A stretch of DNA of 19,952 bases from GCA-2731375 sp964462145 (GTDB taxonomy: Bacteria; Pseudomonadota; Alphaproteobacteria; GCA-2731375), in contig CAYWYB010000061.1 of NCBI GenBank assembly GCA_964462145.1, forward strand, positions 1 through 19,952. Direction: 5' to 3'. A program made the position numbers and the translations under genes. Under the pieces are notes generated by a model. The model was not told where the DNA came from, made no database searches, and saw only the letters and a program-made list of their open reading frames with translations. The number at the start of each line of letters is the position of its first letter. Position 1 is the first letter of the stretch. Positions 6,907 through 14,033 of the stretch are shown in pieces.

Positions 6907-7752
6907 ATGAAACTATTGAGCTTTAGCACGGCGGCCGGCGACAGCTACGGCCTGGTAAATGGCGATGGCGTGGTCGACCTGGGCCAGCGTTTGGGCGGCA
7001 AATATGCCGATCTGCGCAGCCTGCTGGAAGGCGGCGGCCTGGACGAGGCAGCGGCCCTGAGCGGCGCGGACGCAGACCATGCCTTGGCGGATATTACCTA
7101 TCTGCAAGTCATCCCCAATGCCCGGCGGATCATCTGCATCGGCCTGAACTACCGCGAACATGCCGAGGAAATGGGCCTGGAATTCCCCAAGGATCCGAAC
7201 CTGTTTTCCAAATGGCCCGATGCCCTTGTCGGTCACGAACAGGATGTGATCTGCCCCAAGGCCTCGAGCAATTTCGACTATGAAGGCGAACTTGCCTTCA
7301 TCATCGGCAAACCGGGCCGCCATATCGCGGAAAGCGCGGCCATGGCTCATGTCGCCGGCTATGCCCCGTTCCTGGATGGCAGTCTGCGTGATTTTCAGGG
7401 CCATTCGGTGATCGCCGGCAAGAATTTCCAGCACAGCGGCTCCTGCGGCCCGTGGATGACCACGGCGGACGAAGTGCCCGATCCCATGGATCTGCAACTG
7501 ACCACCCGCCTGAACGGCGATGTGGTGCAGGACGAAAGTACCGAGCAGCTGTTTTATTCCGTGCCCAACATCATTGCCTATGTCTCGCAGTTCACACCCC
7601 TGCATCCCGGCGATGTCATCGCCACCGGCACCCCCAGCGGCGTCGGTGCCGGGCGCAAGCCGCCCCTGTGGATGAAGCCCGGCGACCGCATCGAGGTGGA
7701 GATTTCCGGCCTGGGCTGCCTGGCCAACAACGTGGTGGCCGAGGAAGGCTAA
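6907..7752 (+). CDS. Fumarylacetoacetate hydrolase (FAH) family protein
   Basis: This 281-residue FAH-fold protein belongs to a family that hydrolyses, isomerises or decarboxylates beta-dicarbonyl or 2-oxo acid intermediates of aromatic and related breakdown. A small N-terminal domain (about 1-70) precedes the catalytic core. Core motifs include IGLNYREHAEE near 78-88, the metal ligands E126 and E128 in YEGELAFIIG, and D157 in the FLDGSLRD motif. These match the E-x-E...D magnesium or calcium site. GKNFQHSG and IATGTPSGVGAG near the C-terminus are also typical. The start at 6907 has GGAG at 6894-6897. It lies between the AGPS-like oxidase and the nitronate monooxygenase with gaps of 25 and 29 bases, so it probably processes the product of one of them. 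The substrate is unknown. Confidence 0.88.
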   Translation: MKLLSFSTAAGDSYGLVNGDGVVDLGQRLGGKYADLRSLLEGGGLDEAAALSGADADHALADITYLQVIPNARRIICIGLNYREHAEEMGLEFPKDPNLFSKWPDALVGHEQDVICPKASSNFDYEGELAFIIGKPGRHIAESAAMAHVAGYAPFLDGSLRDFQGHSVIAGKNFQHSGSCGPWMTTADEVPDPMDLQLTTRLNGDVVQDESTEQLFYSVPNIIAYVSQFTPLHPGDVIATGTPSGVGAGRKPPLWMKPGDRIEVEISGLGCLANNVVAEEG

Positions 7753-7781
7753 TTCGCTAGGATCTGTTGGGAGTAGTTGCC

Positions 7782-8888
7782 ATGGCCAAGATCGCCACGC
7801 CTTTTGCTGAACGCCTTGGGCTCGATGTCCCCATTTTGGGCTTTTCCCATAGTGTCGATGTAACGGCGGCCATTACCAAGGCCGGGGGCATGGGCGTCTA
7901 CGGCATTGCCCATGACGCACCCGACAAGGTGCCGGGCAAGATCGCCGCCGTCCGCGAGCAGATCGGCAACCAACCCTTCGCAATCGACATTATGATCCCG
8001 AAAGGCATGCCGGAATCCGAGACCCTGGAATCCGTGCGCGCCAACCTGCCCCCCGAGCATGTCAAATATGTCGACAGCCTGGCGGAGAAATATCAGGTGC
8101 CGGCGGCCACCAAGAAAACCTTCTTCAATTCCATACTGCGCACACCGAGTTATTTCGAAGGGCAGTTGCAGGCCCTGCTGGCTTCGGACGTGGATGTAGT
8201 CGCCTTTGGCATCGGCCTGACGGCGGATGCGGTCAGCCGCCTGAAGGCGGAGGGCAAGGTGGTCGGCGCCCTGATCGGCAATCCCCGGCATTTCAAGGCC
8301 TACCAGGACATCGGCCTGGACTTCATCGTCGCCCAAGGCTCGGAAGCGGGCGGCCATACGGGCACCATCGGCACCATGGTCCTGGTACCCGAAATCGTCC
8401 AGATCGCCGGCGATCTGCCGGTGCTGGCGGCGGGCGGCATCGGCCACGGCAGCCAGATCGCCGCCGCCCTGGCCATGGGCGCGCAAGGTGTTTGGCTGGG
8501 CACCACCTGGCTGTCCACCGAGGAGCACGCCCGCGGCGATCACGCCATCGGCGACAAACTGCGGGACAAGCTGTTCGCCGCCGGCAGCGCCGATACCGGC
8601 ATCACCCATGGCAGCAGCGGCAAGCCGCAACGGCAGATCCGCTCCGCCTGGACCGAGGAATGGGCCGCGCCCACGGCGCCCCATCCCCTGCCCATGCCGT
8701 ATCAGCATGCCCTGGTCGGCGATCTGCTGACCTCCATCGACGAACACGAAGTCGACCCCATGCTGCACACCCCGGCCGGCCAGGGTGTGACCTGGAGCAA
8801 GCAGCGGCAAAGCGTCGCCCAGGTAATCGAGACCTTGAGCGACGAGGCATTAGAGGGTTTGCAGAGGGCCGGGCAGTTAGGGAGATAG
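7782..8888 (+). CDS. Nitronate monooxygenase family flavoprotein (2-nitropropane dioxygenase-like)
   Basis: This 368-residue FMN-dependent TIM-barrel enzyme belongs to a family that oxidises alkyl nitronates such as propionate-3-nitronate to an aldehyde or keto acid plus nitrite. The motif GSEAGGHTG at 186-194 carries the family's catalytic histidine H192. The phosphate-binding segments near LAAGGIGHGSQI (216-227) and MGAQGVWLGT (232-241) are intact. The N-terminus lacks the PLxxAPM motif of the best-known class and instead reads VPILGFSHSVD, so the substrate may not be a nitronate. The frame is open to a TTG at 7767, but GGGAG at 7769-7773 sits before the ATG at 7782. It is the last gene of the operon from 5274 and faces the broken ABM gene tail-to-tail 14 bases away. 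Confidence 0.85.
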   Translation: MAKIATPFAERLGLDVPILGFSHSVDVTAAITKAGGMGVYGIAHDAPDKVPGKIAAVREQIGNQPFAIDIMIPKGMPESETLESVRANLPPEHVKYVDSLAEKYQVPAATKKTFFNSILRTPSYFEGQLQALLASDVDVVAFGIGLTADAVSRLKAEGKVVGALIGNPRHFKAYQDIGLDFIVAQGSEAGGHTGTIGTMVLVPEIVQIAGDLPVLAAGGIGHGSQIAAALAMGAQGVWLGTTWLSTEEHARGDHAIGDKLRDKLFAAGSADTGITHGSSGKPQRQIRSAWTEEWAAPTAPHPLPMPYQHALVGDLLTSIDEHEVDPMLHTPAGQGVTWSKQRQSVAQVIETLSDEALEGLQRAGQLGR

Positions 8889-8902
8889 GGTCAACCTAAC
8901 CC

Positions 8903-9190
8903 TCAAGCTATGGTGCCACGCAAGATCCGCTTGCCGATACAAAGCTCATCCGTGCGCTGGTGCTGCTCGGCGTGACCAGGTTGGCTACGGTGTTTTTCCA
9001 ATGCCGCCTCGTCCCGCCATAATTCGCTCAACACCAGCTTGTTCTCCTAACCAGCCGGCCTGAATACTTCCATACGGAGGCAGCCCTCTTCCCGAAGGCA
9101 CTGTTCGGACGTGGCATGAAGGCGCTTCTCCTGCTCTGCCAAACATCCCGGCCGCACGTCATATTCAATGATGATCGCGATATCAGCCAT
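8903..9190 (-). pseudogene. Antibiotic biosynthesis monooxygenase (ABM) domain gene with an in-frame TAG
   Basis: Read on the minus strand from the ATG at 9190, one continuous frame of 96 codons encodes a typical ABM-domain protein. It begins MADIAIIIEYDVRPGC, has a helix (EQEKRLHATSEQCL) and the GCLRMEVFRPAG strand, continues as ENKLVLSELWRDEAALEKH and ends at TGA 8903. Codon 48 (9049-9047) is TAG. The sequence on both sides is in the same frame and keeps the family pattern, so this is a single nonsense substitution, probably from CAG or GAG. A GGAG lies about 8 bases before the ATG. It follows ggt by 20 bases on the same strand. It is either a recent pseudogene, a sequencing error or, much less likely, a readthrough site. 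It is distinct from the intact small ABM-like gene at 4790. Confidence 0.8.
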
Positions 9191-9210
9191 TAAGGTTGCT
9201 CCATACCGCG

Positions 9211-10821
9211 TTACACCTGTGCCGCCATGCCGTCGCCCGCCGGGTCGGAGCCGCCGTCCAGCTTGCCATCCATGATGCGGATGCCCTGCACGATGGGGAT
9301 CATGTGGCTGAAGGCATGGCGCTTTGTCGGATAACCGCGCGCCTGCAATTCGCGTTCGATCGCGCGGAAGATGCGGTTGGTAACTTCGATGGTATCCGAC
9401 GTCGCGGTAAAGCGCGGCGCCATCACCGCCTCCTGCGCCGTCATGTCAAAATCGACGGCATTCAGGATCGCCTGCAGATTACCCATGGTGATGGTCGTGC
9501 CGCCGGGGGAGCCGAGCAGGAAGAAGGGTTTGTCGCCCTTGAAGACGATGGTCGGCGAAAGGGCTGAAAAGCGCGCCTTCCCCGCCGCCAGTGAGCCTGC
9601 ATGGCCGGGGCGCGGGTCGAACACCATCATGCAGTTGTTGTACATGAAGCCCAGGCCATCGGTGACCGTGCCCGAGGATGAACCCAGGGAATGGGTCATG
9701 GTGACACAGTTGCCGTCCGTATCGGCGACACAGATATGAGTGGTCTCCTTACTCTCGTTGCCGCCCGGATTCATCCGGGGCACGGATGTCTTCTCACCCC
9801 GTTTGATACGTTCGGCCATGGCCTTGGCGTAATCCTTCGACATCAGTTCATCGAAGGGAATATCAAAAAACCGCGGATCGCCCATACGGGTATCCTTGTC
9901 CACGGTGGCGATCTTCATGGCTTCGGACACGGTGGCGATATAGTCAGCCGAGTTGTGGCCCATGGCGGCGAGATCAAAATTCTCCAGAATATTCAGCATC
10001 AGCACGATCATCAGACCGCCACCGGGCGGTTGGTTCGTCGCCACCCGATGGCCGCGATAATCGGTCCACAACGGATCGACCGTTTCCGTTTCGCAGGCGG
10101 CCAGGTCTTCCAGGGTGATCAGGCCGCCATTGGTGCGCATGTCGGTATCGATCTGTCTGGCGATCTCGCCCGAATAAAAATCTTCCGCGCCATGCTCGGC
10201 AATGCGCCGATAGGTGCGCGCCATATCGGGATTACACAGGATCTCGCCCACGCCACGGATCGAACCATCGTCCTTGGTATAGATTTTGGCGGTGGCGGGG
10301 TCGTCGGTCAGGCCGCGGCTGCGCGCGATGCGTCCCGCATCCGCCGGGCGGGTCCACAGCCGATGAAGGCCGGGGCGCACGGCAAAGCCGTCCTCGCAAT
10401 ACTGGATGGCCGGCGCCAGCATCTCGGCCAACGAGCGGGTACCAAAGCGGGACAGAGCTTCGTCAAAGGCCTTGATGGTCAGCGGCGTGGTCATGGACTG
10501 ATAGCCGATTTCATTGACCTCGCCCTTCAGCACAAAGCCGAAGCCGTCGTCACATTCGCGGACGATCAGGTCCTCCCACATCTCCGGGCGCGTGGCCAGG
10601 GGCGCGCGGCCATGGAAATCGATGCAGGTATGAACCGCCTTGTCGGCCAGAAAAAGATGCATGGAACCAAACCCGGCAATGCCGCAATTCTGCGGATCGA
10701 CCGCCGTCTGCACCAACCCCGCGCCGATGGCGGCATCGACCACATTGCCGCCGTCCTTGAGAATATCCAGGCCGGCCTCGACCGCCTCCGGCTGAGGTGC
10801 GGAAACCATTCCATGTGTCAT
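9211..10821 (-). CDS. ggt: Gamma-glutamyltransferase / glutathione hydrolase proenzyme
   Basis: This is an N-terminal nucleophile hydrolase of 536 residues. It cleaves the gamma-glutamyl bond of glutathione or related amides. The precursor normally cuts itself just before a conserved threonine: here T360, first residue of TTHICVADTDGNCVTMTHS. This would give large and small subunits of about 359 and 177 residues. The glycine-rich oxyanion region GSPGGTTI near the C-terminus is present. There is no signal peptide, unlike periplasmic E. coli Ggt, so this one is probably cytoplasmic and may act on another amide, as the cephalosporin-acylase-like members do. A GTG at 10839 is possible, but the ATG at 10821 has AAGGGCGAG upstream and is preferred. 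It lies 84 bases downstream of the dioxygenase on the same strand. Confidence 0.88.
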   Translation of the reverse strand: MTHGMVSAPQPEAVEAGLDILKDGGNVVDAAIGAGLVQTAVDPQNCGIAGFGSMHLFLADKAVHTCIDFHGRAPLATRPEMWEDLIVRECDDGFGFVLKGEVNEIGYQSMTTPLTIKAFDEALSRFGTRSLAEMLAPAIQYCEDGFAVRPGLHRLWTRPADAGRIARSRGLTDDPATAKIYTKDDGSIRGVGEILCNPDMARTYRRIAEHGAEDFYSGEIARQIDTDMRTNGGLITLEDLAACETETVDPLWTDYRGHRVATNQPPGGGLMIVLMLNILENFDLAAMGHNSADYIATVSEAMKIATVDKDTRMGDPRFFDIPFDELMSKDYAKAMAERIKRGEKTSVPRMNPGGNESKETTHICVADTDGNCVTMTHSLGSSSGTVTDGLGFMYNNCMMVFDPRPGHAGSLAAGKARFSALSPTIVFKGDKPFFLLGSPGGTTITMGNLQAILNAVDFDMTAQEAVMAPRFTATSDTIEVTNRIFRAIERELQARGYPTKRHAFSHMIPIVQGIRIMDGKLDGGSDPAGDGMAAQV

Positions 10822-10905
10822 GACAGACTCGCCCTTCACGCTACGAACTCACCTATCACGCACTATTCATGATGGACTGGCATCCGCGCAAGCCCGCAAA
10901 TCAGC

Positions 10906-11811
10906 CTACAGGTTCGAGGTGCTCGGCTCGAAGCCGCTGGCGGCCTCGTCCATCGCCGTGGCGGCCAGATCAACCGCCGGATCACCGGCGACACGAGTGT
11001 GGCGCATCACCCGTGGTTCGCTGTAGTCATAAGGCCGGGCCGCATGCAGGGTACAGCGGTTGTCCCACATCATCACATCGCCCGGCTTCCAGGCATGATA
11101 ATAGGTCCGCGGCGGCTGACAGGCGAATTCCAGCAGGCCGTCGAGCAGCTCTTTCGCCTCCGCGTCGTCCATACCGGGAATGCGGTAGGCGTGGCGGCCA
11201 ATAAACAGGGATTTTCGCCCGGTCACCGGATGGGTATAGACCAGGGGCCGCAAGGGCGCGCCCTTGGTGTGGTAACCGTAGCCGGCCCCGGTCTCGACCT
11301 TATAGCCGATCTTGGCCTGGCTTTGATAAAGCGAATGATAGGCGGACAAATCCGCGATCCGGTCCTTCATGCCCTGATCCAGGGCGTCGTAGGCATCGCG
11401 CATATCGGCCACCGCCGTCTCGCCGCCGCTAGAGGGCACCACCTGAGCCGACAGCACCGAGGCCTTGGCGGCCAGCGGCATGTACGAGCTATCCGTGTGC
11501 CAACCTTCGTTGCCGCGCAGGACGTTATAACGATGCTCGCCCACCTGCAGGACACTGCCGTCCGGCTTTTGATTGCTGATATTGACCGCCTTAGCCTCCG
11601 GGTCGCCGCGCAGCAGCTCCATCTCGCCAAAGCGCAGGGCAAAGGCGATCTGCGCCTCCTCCGTCAGGTTCTGTGCGGGAAACAGCAACACCGCATGTTC
11701 GTGGAAAGCATCCTCGACCATGCGCCATTCCGCCTCGTTCATATTGGCCAGGTCGATGCCGGTGACGGTAGCGCCCATGGTGGTTTGCATGGGGGTGATG
11801 GTCGGTTCCAT
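10906..11811 (-). CDS. TauD/TfdA-family Fe(II)/2-oxoglutarate dioxygenase
   Basis: This 301-residue non-haem iron dioxygenase uses 2-oxoglutarate and O2 to hydroxylate, and often thereby cleave, substrates such as sulfonates (TauD) or aryloxyacetates (TfdA). The iron triad is visible as H105 and D107 in GWHTDSSY and H256 in DNRCTLHAARPYD. R270 or R273 in RVMRHTRVAGD would hold 2-oxoglutarate. The frame is open to a TTG at 11841, but the ATG at 11811 has GGGAG a few bases upstream and gives the normal N-terminus. It is the first gene of a minus-strand run that continues with ggt and the broken ABM gene. A pair of direct repeats lies just upstream. The substrate is unknown; the active site looks complete. 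Confidence 0.88.
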   Translation of the reverse strand: MEPTITPMQTTMGATVTGIDLANMNEAEWRMVEDAFHEHAVLLFPAQNLTEEAQIAFALRFGEMELLRGDPEAKAVNISNQKPDGSVLQVGEHRYNVLRGNEGWHTDSSYMPLAAKASVLSAQVVPSSGGETAVADMRDAYDALDQGMKDRIADLSAYHSLYQSQAKIGYKVETGAGYGYHTKGAPLRPLVYTHPVTGRKSLFIGRHAYRIPGMDDAEAKELLDGLLEFACQPPRTYYHAWKPGDVMMWDNRCTLHAARPYDYSEPRVMRHTRVAGDPAVDLAATAMDEAASGFEPSTSNL

Positions 11812-11821
11812 TGCGTGCTCC

Positions 11822-11847
11822 CAATTAACTTGCCGCGTCAATTAACT
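11822..11847. promoter_or_regulatory. Direct repeats upstream of the dioxygenase gene, possible operator
   Basis: CAATTAACT occurs at 11822-11830 and again at 11839-11847, 17 bases apart in register. The first copy is 11 bases before the dioxygenase ATG and overlaps the ribosome-binding region, so a bound protein could block translation initiation or transcript elongation. A related palindrome, AATTG-AAA-CAATT, occurs at 11906-11918. A regulator is not encoded next to it. Confidence 0.4.
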
Positions 11848-11905
11848 GCGTCAGAATGTCGCAGTATGACTATTGAGCCGCTGCAAACGCAAGCCCGCCT
11901 GAAGC

Positions 11906-11918
11906 AATTGAAACAATT
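11906..11918. repeat. Short perfect palindrome AATTG-AAA-CAATT
   Basis: A 5-3-5 palindrome lies in the 226-base divergent gap between the dioxygenase (minus) and the DUF1127 gene (plus). It shares the CAATT core with the direct repeats at 11822-11847. This is a possible regulator-binding site but could be chance in an AT-richer gap. Confidence 0.3.
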
Positions 11919-12037
11919 CATTCCCGTCCGCGACATACGGTGGAAACAGTCACCCGGCATATTCCACCCATCACAGTGGTTAGATTGCTTCGTGACAGTG
12001 GATTGAAACGATGGCTCAGCACAAAGGAGACGGCACA

Positions 12038-12313
12038 ATGTCCCATCACATGACCCTGCAGGCAATGCCGGCAAACGCCCCGTACGCCATGAAGGCCGCG
12101 AGGCAACATGTCATCCTCGACGCCGCCATCCATGTCATGTGCCGCAGGGTCATGTCCGCCTGCCATTGGCTCATCCAGCGCAACCGGAGGGCCTCGCTGG
12201 CCACCTTGCCGGACCATACCCTATGCGATATCGGCGTGCACCGCGCCTCCATCTCGCCCGCCCCCTGCGCGCCGGCAACGCCGATCCGCCGAACGTCGCC
12301 CAACGGCGAATGA
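12038..12313 (+). CDS. DUF1127-domain small protein
   Basis: This 91-residue protein carries a DUF1127-like segment at about 45-72 (IQRNRRASLATLPDHTLCDIGVHRAS). The arginine-rich helix followed by L-x-x-L and DIG-x-x-R is the signature of this alpha/gammaproteobacterial family of small basic proteins. Some members bind RNA and affect small-RNA turnover and phosphate or carbon metabolism. The ATG at 12038 has AAGGAG at 12024-12029 and is preferred over the upstream ATG at 12011. The C-terminal 18 residues are Pro/Ala-rich and unlike the family's usual short basic tail. The stop overlaps (ATGA) the first ATG of the downstream spermidine-synthase remnant. The gene may have been joined to that remnant by a deletion. 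Confidence 0.75.
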   Translation: MSHHMTLQAMPANAPYAMKAARQHVILDAAIHVMCRRVMSACHWLIQRNRRASLATLPDHTLCDIGVHRASISPAPCAPATPIRRTSPNGE

Positions 12314-12768
12314 ATGTGTTAGGAAGCCGGCAATTTCATATCCTGGCCGTGGACGCATTCAGCAATGATGCACCGCCCGTGCATCTGCTCACCAAGGAAG
12401 CATTTGCCCTATATTTCAGTCACGTCAGAGAGAATGGCGTGCTGGCGGTCAACGTCACCAACGCCCACCTTGATTTATCGCCAGTTGTCCGAAACCTGGC
12501 GAAGGAATTCAACAAGAGCGCCGTGCTTGTTAAAAAGGAAGCGGATAGGTTCAGCCACCGCTCGTCACAATGGGTTCTGGTGACCAGCAACAAGCGGTTT
12601 CTCAATGACGAGCGTGTGAAAAATCATATCACGCCATGGCCCAACGATACCCCCAAGGCCATTTTGTGGACGGACGACTATAGCAATCTGGTTTCCGTCC
12701 TCAGTAGGTCCGGCACAAAATTTCTGTTCCAGCGGCTGTTCGATATTGTCAGGCGCAAACTCTGGTAA
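12310..12768 (+). pseudogene. 3' remnant of a spermidine-synthase-like (fused SpeE-type) gene
   Basis: About 152 codons match only the C-terminal half of spermidine-synthase-like proteins, often found fused to membrane transporter domains. Recognisable parts are FHILAVDAFSNDAPPVHLL near residues 9-27, where the Asp of VDAFS aligns with the catalytic/substrate aspartate of the family, YFSHVRENGVLAVNVTN, and WTDDYSNL near the C-terminus. The S-adenosylmethionine glycine motif, the N-terminal strands and any membrane helices are missing, so it cannot be an active aminopropyltransferase. Family similarity begins about 8 codons after the ATG at 12310, where DUF1127 sequence ends. GC is about 54% over 12421-12660 by hand count (129 of 240), lower than its neighbours. 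The frame has no internal stop, so a short product could still be made. Confidence 0.75.
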
Positions 12769-12812
12769 CAAGGCGTTATCAAGCCGCCGTTTTCCCTCCC
12801 CAGATAGATTCC

Positions 12813-12857
12813 TTCGTCTAGGCGCTGTTTGCTTCACCTGTTGCCAGGGTTCGTCTA
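12813..12857. repeat. Direct repeat TTCGTCTA upstream of the MetE-like gene
   Basis: TTCGTCTA occurs at 12813-12820 and 12850-12857, 37 bases apart. Each copy is followed within four or five bases by a TGTT-containing stretch (TGTTTGC and TGTTGC). It lies in the 126-base gap before the MetE-like gene, so it may be an operator pair. No conserved riboswitch is recognised there. Confidence 0.35.
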
Positions 12858-12894
12858 TATCTGTTGCAAAGGAACCGCCGCGAAGGACATAACA

Positions 12895-13917
12895 ATGAAA
12901 AATCTGCCAATTCTGCCAACCATGGGCGTGGGTAGCTATGCTATTCCGGGCTGGATGCATCTGTTCCGCCGGCATATGCGCGATGCGGCGGCACCAATGG
13001 ATGTGGCCGAGGCGTTCGAGGATGCGACGCGGCTGGCCATCTCGGATCAGGTGGAAGCCGGCATCGACATAATTTCCGATGGCGAATTGCGCCGGCAACG
13101 TTTTGTCTACGAAATGTATGACCGGATCTCCGGCATCGCCCGGCAGGAGCGGCCGCGGAAGCTGGGCGTGCCTGGCTATGACATGGCGCCGCATTTCTAT
13201 GCCACCGAGAAAGTCTGCGCCCCCGGCGGCCTGGGCCTGGTTCAGGAATACGAGGATCTGGCCCGCCTGGCACCGGGGCGCAATATCAAGATCGCCTTTC
13301 CAGGCCCACTGACCTTCGCCTCCAATATCCTGCCCGGGCCCCACTACCCAAGCGCGGAGCCGTTGATGGATGACATCATCATGATGCTGCGCGCCGAGGT
13401 CGAGGCCCTGCGCCTGGCCGGCGCCGATTTCATTCAGATTGACGAGCCGGGCCTGACCTTCGTGCCCGAGCAGCGCAGCCAGGACGAGGCCGCCAATTGC
13501 ATCAATCAGGTGACCCGTGGCTTGAGCGAGCATACGGCGGTGCATGTCTGCTTCGGCAATAATGCCTCCCGCCCCTCCTCGCCGCGCGGCATGCGCCGGC
13601 TGCTGGGCGCCATGGAGCAACTGGAGACGCATATGCTAGTGCTGGAATTCGCCAACCGAGAAATGGCGGAGCTGGATATCCTGGCGCCGCTGTCCGAGCG
13701 CTACAACATCGCCGCCGGCGTGGTCGACGTGAAGTCTTTCCACGAGGAAAGCGCCGAGGATGTCGCGGTGCGCATCCGCGAGGTTTTGCGCTACGTCCCC
13801 GCCGACAAGTTGACCGTAACCGCCGACTGCGGCTTTTCCGCCATTCCCCGCTGGCTGGCGCGCAGTAAGACCGAGGCCATGGTGGCAGGCGCCAAGGTGG
13901 TCCGCGGCGAATTGTAA
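12895..13917 (+). CDS. Stand-alone MetE C-terminal-like methyltransferase
   Basis: This 340-residue protein is homologous to the catalytic C-terminal barrel of cobalamin-independent methionine synthase (MetE); it lacks the duplicated N-terminal barrel, and true MetE is about 750 residues. The zinc ligands are all present: H217 and C219 in VHVCFGNN, E251 in LVLEFAN and C312 in TADCGFS. The substrate motif IQIDEPG is at 181-187. Homologues are usually annotated as 5-methyltetrahydropteroyltriglutamate-homocysteine methyltransferase. Some stand-alone members use other methyl donors or work in xenobiotic demethylation, so methionine synthesis is not certain. The ATG at 12895 has GAAGGA about 8 bases upstream. 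The frame is open to 12829, but the extra residues do not match. It appears monocistronic. Confidence 0.82.
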   Translation: MKNLPILPTMGVGSYAIPGWMHLFRRHMRDAAAPMDVAEAFEDATRLAISDQVEAGIDIISDGELRRQRFVYEMYDRISGIARQERPRKLGVPGYDMAPHFYATEKVCAPGGLGLVQEYEDLARLAPGRNIKIAFPGPLTFASNILPGPHYPSAEPLMDDIIMMLRAEVEALRLAGADFIQIDEPGLTFVPEQRSQDEAANCINQVTRGLSEHTAVHVCFGNNASRPSSPRGMRRLLGAMEQLETHMLVLEFANREMAELDILAPLSERYNIAAGVVDVKSFHEESAEDVAVRIREVLRYVPADKLTVTADCGFSAIPRWLARSKTEAMVAGAKVVRGEL

Positions 13918-13953
13918 ACTTTTCTTAACCCCAGCTATTAACCCGCTGTTAGT

Positions 13954-14030
13954 GATCAACGACCGATAATGTAGCGTTGCTAGAACGGCGCGTGCCGTCC
14001 TTAGGTAGAATGGCTTATTGGACGTTGATC
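13954..14030. repeat. Inverted repeat GATCAACG/CGTTGATC before the SprA-like gene
   Basis: GATCAACG at 13954-13961 is a perfect inverted copy of CGTTGATC at 14023-14030, with 61 bases between them. The right arm ends three bases before the ATG at 14034 and would cover the ribosome-binding region if the arms paired in RNA. A smaller hairpin, ACGGC-GCGT-GCCGT (13985-13998), lies inside. No good Shine-Dalgarno sequence is visible. Confidence 0.45.
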
Positions 14031-14033
14031 TGA

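Noticed and set aside
11866..12006. Possible 46-codon plus-strand gene
   Set aside because: It has no ribosome site, no family resemblance and lies inside the regulatory gap. More likely chance.
12139..12309. Upstream part of the spermidine-synthase remnant frame
   Set aside because: It is a shifted reading of the DUF1127 gene. A frameshift in DUF1127 near 12250 is imaginable because this frame reads R-x-L-R-A-G, but I cannot support it.
12769..12894. Cobalamin or SAM riboswitch before the MetE-like gene
   Set aside because: The gap is only 126 bases, and no B12 box or recognised aptamer core is visible.
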